From the NCBI GenBank assembly GCA_000695325.1, contig AVPN01000092.1, positions 62,297-106,934 on the forward strand: DNA of 44,638 nucleotides, read 5' to 3'. Under the pieces are notes generated by a model, which worked only from the letters and a program-made list of their open reading frames with translations, made no database searches and was not told the origin of the DNA. Positions 20,733 to 31,241 of the stretch are shown here, in pieces. A program made the translations under genes and the position numbers. The stretch is from Pleurobrachia bachei (taxonomy: Eukaryota; Ctenophora; Tentaculata; Cydippida; Pleurobrachiidae). Each line of letters opens with the position of its first letter. The stretch's first letter is position 1.

Positions 20733-21098
20733 TGTGAGGTAGTCATGTGACCAGTAAAAGTAGAAAACACAAAGTTTTGAGAAAGTGGTAATAACTTAAA
20801 ATTAACATATTTACAGACTCTTGGTTATACAAAACATCAGGAAATTATTTACACGTTTTGATATTGCAAAACTCATCGGGGTATTTACACTGTTAGTTTT
20901 TACAAATCTCTCTTTAAAACATGATATGGATTCAAAAAAATCTCTTTCTCTCTTTCTCTCTCGGGGTCACTAATTTCAATGTAGACCATCACGACTCTAA
21001 AAGTAACATTCTCCACAATTTTTACAACAAACTATAAAACTTGCTGACCGGGTCAAGTCAACAACTAAAAAACTTGTCTTTGATTCTCAACGTATTTT

Positions 21099-22172
21099 TC
21101 ACTTGTGTGACGTTGACATTATTGAAAGTCCGGTTGGCTCTCTATCAGGGAGCGGTGGATAGTCTTGCTCGTTATCATCGTGGAATCCTTTTCCAGCACC
21201 CACTGAAGACTTCTTAACCCTCACCATTATGGCAACCACCAACATCGCCATGACAACGACACATGCACAAACACTAACAATCGCCAGCATCATCTTGGAA
21301 GAGTCCTTAACAGGAACACAAACAGGCATTACACCGGTTAGTTCTCCATCAATACATTGGAGATAACTGGTTGTGTCACTTAGTTCATGGGTAGTGTAGC
21401 ATTCCGTAGTTGCAATCTTGCCTGACACCAGGAAAGTCGATTCGAAGAATCCATTAGAGATCTCAGGTAGGAGACATGCTTGTTCGGGGATCAGAGGTAG
21501 TCGCTGGAACACCATGGGGAGGTTCGAGTATTGAGCCACACATGTATAGTAACCCCAATCCTCATCACCCAGTTCTGAGATCTCGTACCGGGATGTGATC
21601 ATGGTCCCATTTTGGGATACCTCCGTGGCTTCCTTCACCTCACTGCCCGCATACCAGAATGTATGAGTGAGAGTGTCTGCGGAGTCGATCTCACATATCA
21701 GTTGGGTTGGGAATCCTATTGTTGGTCGAGAATCCACTGACATGGATTTGATACCATATGCTTCAACGGTAGTTGAAACAGTCTCCACCTCACCATTCCT
21801 CGCCACGGTTAGAGTCACAGTTGTATCCATGACGACAGGCCAGTGGAGATTGCTGACAATGTACTCTCCCTCGATCGTGTGTGGAGCACCCTTGACAGCC
21901 ACCCCATTCACCGACCAGTGGTAATCAACTCCGTATTGAGATAAAACGGGGATTCGCCCCTCGATCTCACAGATATCGCCATAACCTACGCTTGAGGCAC
22001 TTCTGGTCAAGGTAGTTTCAGATAGTACGGAGAGGTAGTTCGCTTCTGACGTGACAAATCCGTAACCTTCGTACTCTATCTGACATGTGATCTCATGAGA
22101 TCCGAGTTGAGATGCTGTTACCTTGGCAACACTCAGAACCTCGCTCTCCGTTATGTAGGTGCTGGTGATATC
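21099..22172 (-). pseudogene. extra partial copy of the Ig-protein C-terminus
   Basis: Repeats the last three to four Ig-like segments, second sushi domain, transmembrane helix and tail of the main gene (compare 22308-23382), open to the stop at 21099. At about 22172 homology to the coding copy ends abruptly. On the coding strand it is preceded directly by the 3'-UTR sequence of the upstream copy, so no signal peptide or 5' exons belong to it. It keeps the form GSEVKEATEVSQNG where 22819-22868 holds the complemented block, which helps show which version is original. This is a partial tandem duplication or an assembly fragment. Confidence 0.7.
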
Positions 22173-22307
22173 TCTCTCTCTGGGTCACTTTCAATGCAGA
22201 CCATCTAAAAGTTTAACATTCTCCACAATTTTTACAACAAACTATAAAACTTGTAGACCGGGTCAAGTCAACAACTAAAAAACTTGTCTTTGATTCTCGC
22301 AACGTGT

Positions 22308-25300
22308 TCACTTGTGTGACGTTGACATTATTGAAAGTCCGGTTGGCTCTCTATCAGGGAGCGGTGGATAGTCTTGCTCGTTATCATCGTGGAATCCTTT
22401 TCCAGCACCCACTGAAGACTTCTTAACCCTCACCATTATGGCAACCACCAACATCGCCATGACAACGACACACGCACAAACACTAACGATTGCCAGCATC
22501 ATCTTGGAAGAGTCTTTAACAGGTACGCAAACAGGCATCACACCCGTCAGTTCTCCGTCAATGCATTGGAGATAACTGGTTGTGTCACTTAGTTCATGGG
22601 TAGTGTAGCATTCCGTAGTTGCAATCTTGCCTGACACCAGGAAAGTCGATTCGAAGAATCCATTAGAGATCTCAGGTAGGAGACATGCTTGTTCGGGGAT
22701 CAGAGGTAGTCGCTGGAACACCATGGGGAGGTTCGAGTATTGAGCCACACATGTATAGTAACCCCAATCCTCATCACCCAGTTCTGAGATCTCGTACCGG
22801 GATGTGATCATGGTCCCAAAAACCCTATGGAGGCACCGAAGGAAGTGGAGTGACGGGCGTATGGTCTTCGTATGAGTGAGCGTGTCTGCGGAGTCGATCT
22901 CACATATCAGTTGGGTTGGGAATCCTATTGTTGGTCGAGAATCCACTGACATGGATTTGATACCATATGCTTCAACGGTAGTTGAAACAGTCTCCACCTC
23001 ACCATTCCTCGCCACGGTTAGAGTCACAGTTGTATCCATGACGACAGGCCAGTGGAGATTGCTGACAATGTACTCTCCCTCGATCGTGTGTGGAGCACCC
23101 TTGACAGCCACCCCATTCACCGACCAGTGGTAATCAACTCCGTATTGAGATAAAACGGGGATTCGCCCCTCGATCTCACAGATATCGCCATAACCTACGC
23201 TTGAGGCACTTCTGGTCAAGGTAGTTTCAGATAGTACGGAGAGGTAGTTCGCTTCTGACGTGACAAATCCGTAACCTTCGTACTCTATCTGACATGTGAT
23301 CTCATGAGATCCGAGTTGAGATGCTGTTACCTTGGCAACACTCAGAACCTCGCTCTCCGTTATGTAGGTGCTGGTGATATCAGTGATTTCAAGAGATCCC
23401 ACGCTCCACGTGATGGTCGAGGTAACTTCGGGGTAATCGTAGAACTGGCAGGAGAGGATAGCGTAGTCGCCCTCGATTGTGGCTGTTGAAGCAGGTTCCA
23501 TAGTAATTCCAAGGGGAGAGAGTGATCGGACGGGGGAAGTTGCAAGGGATGTACTGAAGATAGCTCCACAAGTCAGCTCCAAGACATCCAAATCGGAGAG
23601 AGTGGTAAAGTAGTACGATGCTTGGGATGTACCCGAATAATCATCGTATATCACATCCCGCTCCTCGTGGACAACATCAGTCCTGACTCGCCAGATAATC
23701 CTCTGGGGTGCGATCTGTGATTGGATCTCGCAGTGGGCGATGAACCCATTCCTTGCAATGGCAAACTTCTCTGTGACTCTGACACTGTAGGGAATATGTT
23801 TCGCCCATTTGGTCTTCATCTGATGGTCAGATCCCGTCACATTAGCAACACACCTCACGTACTCCCCAGTTTGGATCTCCAGGGTGGACTGCTGGATCAG
23901 GGGGTGAGGGTTGGTTAGCGTGGTGTAGGTTGGTTGTGAGATCACGCTCCCGGTCAACACCTCCCATTGGATCTCAGAAACATCAGATCCGTATAGAGAG
24001 CACTGGAAGGTTGCAGTACCAGAGGCAGTCATTGTGTCGGAGGGGTGGACTAGGAATCGCCGGACGGTAATTGCTGCTTCTTGGGTGAAGTAGCTGCCTG
24101 AGGCATCCTCCGCGAAGCATTTCACCTTTTGGTCGGTTGTTAGGTCGTCCAGGATCAGAGTACTTCCCGTTGTCTCGGATACAAAACCGTTTACAATCCA
24201 TTGAATAGTGGTGGTGGGATCGGAGTGATTGCATTGGAGAGTGGCTGAATCCCCGCTGTTTACTGTTCTCGAGACGGGATGTGTTATAAAGCCGTTACTG
24301 GCAAAAGTCACCGTTGCGGTAGCAGTCATGTCAAACGACTCAAAGTAACCATGACAATCATACACGCCCGGAGAGTCGACCTCCAGGGTGGACAGGATAA
24401 CAGTATCTGAGGTAGTTTCCTGGCTGGTCAGGCTGTTTCCATCACGGTCCAACCACAGAATCTCCTGTGTCCCAACATTAGGAATAGAGCAGGAGAGGGT
24501 TGTGACAGAGCCATGGGGGACTGTGGTAGAGCCGGGTTGGATTAGGAAGCCCAGAACGGTCAGGGATACTGGTTCAGATATGGACACTCCAGTCTCAATG
24601 TATTCTACATGACAATAGTATTCACCCGCATCTTGCACAGTTGCACTGTCAATCTCGTGTGAATGGAGTGCAGCCAGATCACTGGAAATTGTTGATTTAC
24701 CGATCTTCTGCCCGTTTCGCATGAGCACCAACTTGCCGAGATATCCAGAGGGTACAACCGCTGAGCAAGCAAGTTGTACGGAATCTCCGGTAGAGATAGT
24801 TGGTGTAGAGATAGTGATGGTGGGAGTTAACATTGTGACTGTGTTAGACGCACTGGTGAGAATCTCACCGTTGCCCCGAGTGACGCTACACTCAATCTTT
24901 GTTGTTTCCGTAACTTGAAGACTCTTTGTACAGATCTGTCTGTCGAAATCGTGTGTGACGACTGATGAACCAGCGCTGACCCCATCTACTATCCAATCAC
25001 AGTTAACAAACTGTTCTCCACTCTCAACGAAACAGGAAAGGGGTAGAGTCGTGTCCTGAACGACAAACTCTGGTGCCTCGGTTACAATGATCCTGGTACA
25101 GATGGGCTCCTCACCACATGGTACCACAACCTTTTGCTCTCCACTAGTTGTAGTGAAACCTTCGTCGCACACCACAGTTACCGGAGATCCCTCCGGCACT
25201 ATTGTGTGATGTGGTGGGCTGGTGATCGAGTAGAGGGGTTGTTCCACCTCGCATACAGCAACACAGAGCCCCTCAGAAGTTGCTCCTTCATCAAGTGTGC

Positions 25301-26173
25301 TCGTTCCCACTGGACATGTTTTGCACTGGTTGGAGCTGCCATCCATCTGGTATGTGCCACGGGGACACGGTTCACACTGCTCGCTGCTGATGTAGAATCC
25401 CTGTGGACAGGTGGTACAAACGCCATTTGTAGCCACAGCAAATCCAGTACATGACGGTGCACTGGTAACCTCACTACCATACAGATCGCTGGCATCAAGA
25501 GAGAACTCAGGTCCCTCATACACATCAGTAACTGATCTCCTCCTGCGCTTGCTACTGTCGATCAGTGCCCCATCACTGTCAATCCGCCCATTATCGTAAA
25601 GGTACTCCATCACTGGGAAACTGTTATCAGCCACAAAATCTATGATCTCCTCCATCGTCGTATCTAGTGGATCCTGGTTGGTCATGCTAGTCGTCTGACG
25701 GTACTTGAAGGTAAATGTCATCTTGCCACCACTGTAGGAGCAGCTAAAGGAGTCATCGTCCAGCTGGACTGTTGCCGGTACATAGGTCATACTGGATTCT
25801 GCTGCAGCGGCGTGGTAGGGATACGCAGCGAGAATATAGGGTCCGTAGGACTCCTCACAGGAGAAGGGTAGGGTGTAACTGACTGTGAAAGTTCCCACGT
25901 ACGCAGCAGGGGTTGCAACCACTGTGCATTCTGCGTTGGGAGTTGGCGTGCTGTCCCAAACTCCATCTGTACACGTGAAGGTCCGGGGTGAGGCCCTACC
26001 TACATAACCAGAGTCACACGTGACAGTGCAGGTTTTAGTGTAGCTGGAGGATGAGGTGCAGTCCAGGGTACCCCCTGTTGGATCACTCAATGTGGAGCAT
26101 GCCTCTATAATAGAAACAGTTGAGTAACTGTACTCGCTCGTTTTAGTGGAGGATGTGGTTGTATAGGTAGCCG
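22308..26173 (-). CDS. giant Ig-repeat membrane protein, C-terminal part (unit Q)
   Basis: In order on the minus strand: a sushi/CCP domain (GGTLDC ... TCTVTCDSGYVGRASPRTFTC ... C), a roughly 130-residue unassigned region ending in a furin-like site SSKRRRRSV, GCC2 modules (TTCPQGFYISSEQCEPCPRG, NQCKTCPVGTSTLDEGATSE), about nine Ig-like domains, a second sushi (EQACLLPEISNGFFESTF ... C), a membrane helix (MMLAIVSVCACVVVMAMLVV) and a cytoplasmic tail of about 40 residues with DYPPLPDREP (a YxxL-like motif), stop at 22308. The frame is open throughout but contains the 50-bp complement block at 22819-22868, which replaces 17 Ig residues. Type I membrane topology is clear. Function is unknown; modular Ig/CCP/GCC2 receptors commonly serve adhesion or recognition. 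Confidence 0.75.
22819..22868. other. 50-bp block, unreversed complement of 21610-21659 and 26174-26223
   Basis: All 50 positions are complement in the same order, compared with two other copies that agree with each other; this is therefore the altered version. Length and frame are kept, but the protein reads KTIRPSLHFLRCLHRVF where the other copies read FWYAGSEVKEATEVSQN. Confidence 0.95.
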
Positions 26174-28870
26174 TTTTGGGATACCTCCGTGGCTTCCTTC
26201 ACCTCACTGCCCGCATACCAGAATGTATGAGTGAGAGTGTCTGCGGAGTCGATCTCACATATCAACTGGGTGGGGAACCCTATTGTGGGACGAGAATCAA
26301 CCGACATGGACTTGATACCATACGCTTCAACGGTAGTTGAAACAGTCTCCACATCTCCGTTCCTCGCCACGGTGAGAGTCACAGTTGTATCCATGACGAC
26401 GGGCCAGTGGAGCTTGCTGACAATGTACTCTCCCTCGATTGTGTGGGGAGCACCCTTGACAGCCACCCCATTCACCGACCAGTGGTAATCAACTCCGTAT
26501 TGAGATAAAACGGGGATTCGCCCCTCGATCTCACAGATATCGCCATAACCTACGCTTGAGGCACTTCTGGTCAAGGTAGTTTCAGATAGTACGGAGAGGT
26601 AGTTCGCTTCTGACGTGACAAATCCGTAACCTTCGTACTCTATCTGACATGTGATCTCATGAGATCCGAGTTGAGATGCTGTTACCTTGGCAACACTGAG
26701 AACCTCGCTCTCCGTTATGTAGGTGCTGGTGATATCGGTGATTTCAAGAGATCCCACGCTCCAGGAAATGGTTGAGGTAACTTCAGGGTAATCGTAGAAC
26801 TGGCAGGAGAGGATAGCGTAGTCGCCCTCGATTGTAGCAGTTGAAGCGGGTTCCATTGTAATTCCAAGGGGAGAGAGTGAACGGACGGGGGATGTTGCAA
26901 GGGATGTACTGAAGATCGCTCCACAGGTCAGTTCCAAGACATCCAAATCGGAGAGAGTGGTAAAGTAGTACGATGCTTGAGATGTACCCGAATAGTCATC
27001 GTATATCACATCCCGCTCCTCGTGGACAACATCCGTCCTAACTCGCCAGATAATCCTCTGTGGTGCGATCTGAGATTGGATCTCGCAGTGGGCGATGAAA
27101 CCATTCTTTGCAATGGCGAATTTCTCCGTGACCCGAACACTGTAGGGAATGTGTTTGGCCCATTTGGTCTTCATCTGGTGGTTAGATCCCGTCACATTAG
27201 CAGCACATCTCACGTACTCCCCAGTTTGGATCTCCAGAGTGGATTGCTGGATCAGAGGGTGAGGGGTGGTGAGCGTGGTGTAGGGTGGTTGTGAGATCAC
27301 GCTCCCGGTCAACACCTCCCATTGAATCACCGAGACATCAGATCCGTACAAAGAGCACTGGAATGTAGCAGTACCAGAGGCGGTCATGGTGTCGGAGGGG
27401 TGAACCAGGAATCGCCGGACGGTCACTGATGCTTCTTGAGTAAAGTAGCTGCCTGAAGCATCCTCGGCGAAACATTTCACCTTTTGGTCAGTTGTCAGAT
27501 CGTCCAGGATCAGGGTATTTCCCGTAGTCTCGGAAACAAAGCCGTTCACTATCCATTGAATAGTGGTGGTGGGATCGGAATGATTGCATTGCAGAGTGGC
27601 CGAATCCCCGCTGTTTACAGTCCTCGACACGGGATGTGTTGTAAAGCCGTTATTAGCAAAAGTCACCGTTGCGGATGCAGTCATGTCAAACGACTCAAAG
27701 TATGCATGACAATCATACACGCCCGGAGAGTCCACTTCCAGTGTGGACAGGATGACAGCATCTGAGGTAGTCTCCTGGCTTATCAGGCTGTTTCCATCTC
27801 GGTCCAACCACAGAATCTCCTGTGTTCCAACATTAGGAATGGAACAGGAGAGGGTTGTGACAGAGCCATGGGGGACTGTGGTAGAGCTGGGTTGGATAAG
27901 GAAGCCCAGAACGGTCAGGGATACCGGTTCAGATATAGAAACTCCAGTCTCAATGTACTCCACATGACAGTAGTATTCACCCGCATCTTGCACTGTTGCA
28001 CTATCAATCTCGTGAGTGTGCAGGGCCGCCAGATCACTGGAAATGGTAGATTTACCGATCTTCTGCCCGTTTCTCATGAGCACCAACTTTCCGAGGTATC
28101 CAGAGGGTACAACCGCTGAGCAGGCAAGTTGTACGGAATCTCCAGTAGAGATAGTGGGTGTAGAGATGGTGATGGTGGGAGTCAACATTGTGACTGTGTT
28201 AGACGCACTAGTGAGAATCTCCCCGTTGCCCCGGGTTACACTGCATTCTATCTTTGTTGTTTCCGTAACTTGAATGCTCTTTGTACAGATCTGTCTGTCG
28301 AAATCTTGTGTGACGGCTGATGACCCAGCGCTAACCCCATCTACTACCCAGTCACAGTTCACAAACTGTTCTCCACTCTCAACAAAACAGGAAAGGGGCA
28401 GAGTGGTGTCCTGAACGACGAACTCCGGAGCCTCGGTTACAATGATCCTGGTACAGATGGGCTCCTCGCCACATGGTACCACCACCTTCTGCTCCCCACT
28501 GGGTGTGGAGAAACCTTCATCACACACCACAGTAACTGGTGATCCCTCCGGTACTATAGTGTGATGTGGTGGGCTGGAGATTGAGTAGATGGGTTGTTCC
28601 ACCTCACATACAGCGACACAGAGCTCCTCAGAGGTTGCTCCTTCATCAAGTGTGCTGGTTCCCACTGGACATGTTTTGCACTGGTTGGAGCTGCCATCCA
28701 TCTGGTATGTTCCACGTGGACACGGTTCACATTGGTCACTGCTGATGTAGAACCCTTGAGGGCATGTGGTGCAAACACCATTTGTGGCCACAGCAAATCC
28801 GGTACAAGACGGTGCACTGGTAACCTCACTACCATAAAGATCGCTGGCATCAAGAGAGAACTCAGGTCCC
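26174..28870 (-). CDS. giant Ig-repeat membrane protein, duplicated unit P
   Basis: Tandem partner of 22819-25515, 3355 bp apart with no net length change. It encodes GCC2 modules (NGVCTTCPQGFYISSDQCEPC) and about eight Ig-like domains. On the coding strand it ends at VSQNG and then joins, at 26174/26173, to a repeat of the sushi-proximal sequence. The new frame soon stops (YLYNHILH), so as assembled this unit has no membrane anchor. Scattered substitutions relative to the other unit (for example ISSDQ for ISSEQ) show real allelic or paralogous divergence. Confidence 0.65.
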
Positions 28871-28920
28871 AGTATGTGTAGTCATTGACTAGAGGAGGAC
28901 GCGAACGATGACAGCTAGTC
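28871..28920. other. 50-bp block, unreversed complement of 25516-25565
   Basis: All 50 positions match as complement in the same order. In the normal copy this stretch encodes IDSSKRRRRSVTDVYE, including the furin-like site; here the frame hits TAG directly after SDGAD. Confidence 0.95.
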
Positions 28921-31241
28921 AGCTCCATCACTGTCAATCCGCCCATTATCGTAAAGGTACTCCATCACAGGGAAGCTGTTATCAGCAACAAAATCTATGA
29001 TCTCATCCATCGTCGTATCTAGTGGATCCTGGTTGGTCATGCTAGTCGTCTGACGGTACTTGAAGGTAAATGTCATCTTGCCACCACTGTAGGAACATGT
29101 AAAGGAATCATCGTCAAGTTGCACAGTAGCCGGTACATAGGTCATACTGGATTCTGCCGCTGCAGCGTGGTAGGGATATGCAGCGAGAATGTAAGGACCG
29201 TAGGACTCTTCACAGGAGAAGGGTAGGGTGTAACTGACTGTGAAAGTTCCCACGTACGCAGCAGGGGTTGCAACCACTGTGCATTCTGCGTTGGGAGTTG
29301 GCGTGCTGTCCCAAACTCCATCTGTACACGTGAAGGTCCGGGGTGAGGCCCTACCTACATAACCAGAGTCACACGTGACAGTGCAGGTTTTAGTGTAGCT
29401 GGAGGATGAGGTGCAGTCCAGGGTACCCCCTGTTGGATCACTCAATGTGGAGCATGCCTCTATAATAGAAACAGTTGAGTAACTGTACTCGCTCGTTTTA
29501 GTGGAGGATGTGGTTGTATAGGTAGCCGCACAGGAGTACACCACTTTACCGACAGCACTGGTATCAGCCACGATAGTACTGTACCCAAGACTCGAACTGA
29601 GTGAGGTGAAACTGGTTCCACTAGCTGCCACTCCGTCCTTCTTCCAGGACACTGCAGTAGTGGATACGGGTGATATGTCCACCTTGCAGGTCAGCGTCAA
29701 GGCATCATCCACCGCAACTGTCTTATCATCAGTGAGGGATGAGACTCCAAACATGTAGACTGTAGCAGTGTCGGATGTCTCTGTTCCACCTGTCATATCG
29801 GCACTATCTGCCCAGGTTGCAGTACAGCTGTAATCTCCCTCATCGCTGGATGAAGCATCATCAAGAGAGTACACCGAGGTAGCTTCTAGCACATCACTGG
29901 ACGACTCTAACAGATCGCTTGTCACGCTGAGAGAGTATTTTGAGGTGTCAGCAGCTGAACCATCCTTGGTCCACCGCACAACGGGCGTTGGAGGTCCCTC
30001 CGCCACGCAGAACATCTTGAAATCACTACCCTGTGTGATGTATGTATCCACTGGTTGAGAGGTGATGGACACTATGTGGAGTGTCTTTGGTCCTGTCGTG
30101 AATATCTCCCCAGCCATGTCCATGTAGCATTCAACTGTACCCTCATCTGCTGTTGTGACTTCTGGGAATACAAGCACCGAGGTTGTCTCTCTGCTGGTGG
30201 AGAAGTTGCTGTAAGTGTTGGTAACCGTGTTGACAGAGTTAGCTGACACTACAACGTCGTTATGGTACCACCTCACTGTTGTTGCGTTCACCGTTGCCAC
30301 GCCAACACACGTGATAGATATGGTTCCCCCGGTAACGCCGACACTCCTACTCGGGAAGGAGATGATACCGTGTGATAACAGATACGCTCCTCCACTGAAT
30401 ATGATGTCCTCGCTGCTTGAGATAGAGTCGCTTGGCCCGTATTTCAGGTAGCAGGAGTAGGTGCCGGTCATTGTACTTTGAAGGTAGGCCACCACTAGTT
30501 TAGATACAGTAGCGGTATCATTAGAGGTGGTCTGGACTGTAATCCCTACTTCCGGTTGATTTCCGTCTGTTAGCCATCCTGAAGTGACGATGTAATCTGC
30601 AGGAGGTGGGGATCCAATACATGTCATTGTGGCTGAATCACCCGGGTTACCGCTCGCTGGGGAAGGATCAGTGGTGAATTCTCCCTCAACAGCCTGTACT
30701 ACTACATCAACCGTTTGGGTTTCACCATCCCGTTCCAAGGTAAAGGTACATGTAATACTCGCTGCAGCGTAGTTGGTGTAGGTAGCGGTGCTTGTAGTCG
30801 TATAGGAAGATGTGTCAGATGTTGCGGCAATAGTTCCTCCAGTACTGACTGACCACGTGGTGGGAGCTGTAACAGTGTCAGTGGTTGTCATGGTAACTGA
30901 GATCTCTGCTGTCTCACCCGCCGTCCTCACACTATACTCGTTGAAATCGAGACTGTAGCACTGGAACTCAGAGGATGTTCCGTTGAATGGCGTCTTTTTA
31001 CCGTCCGGGCAGTCTGTACAGTTCCAAGCGTTGTTCAGATTTTGGTATGTATCAGGCGGGCATTCGGTGCAGGTAGCTAGGCCATCATCCCCGACCTTGA
31101 AGTATGATCCAGAGTAACAGTTTGATAGCACTGTGATGACAGACTCCACGGTGTGGTTATAGGTACCATTGGACACGGTACAAGTGAAGGTTGCGGTGTC
31201 TGCGAGGGATACTTCAAGGGTGGATATTTGGTCTGATGTCC
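28921..31241 (-). CDS. giant Ig-repeat protein, middle part (GCC2, Ig, sushi)
   Basis: Coding strand: after the junction near 31241 the frame TSDQISTLEVSLADTATFTC opens, followed by GCC2 modules (NCYSGSYFKVGDDGLATCTE, CTDCPDGKKTPFNGTSSEFQ), then about five Ig-like domains with typical C ... W ... Y-x-C patterns (for example VRWTKDG, DEGDYSC). Next is the first sushi domain (ACSTLSDPTGGTLDC) and the unassigned domain before the furin-like site. It is open until the complement block at 28871-28920. The region is not itself duplicated apart from the last 608 bp before the block (28921-29528, repeated at 25566-26173). Confidence 0.75.

Noticed and set aside
22819-22868. Ordinary inversion as the cause of the altered blocks
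   Set aside because: An inversion gives the reverse complement. Here the order of bases is unchanged, so inversion, hairpin-templated repair and foldback are all excluded.
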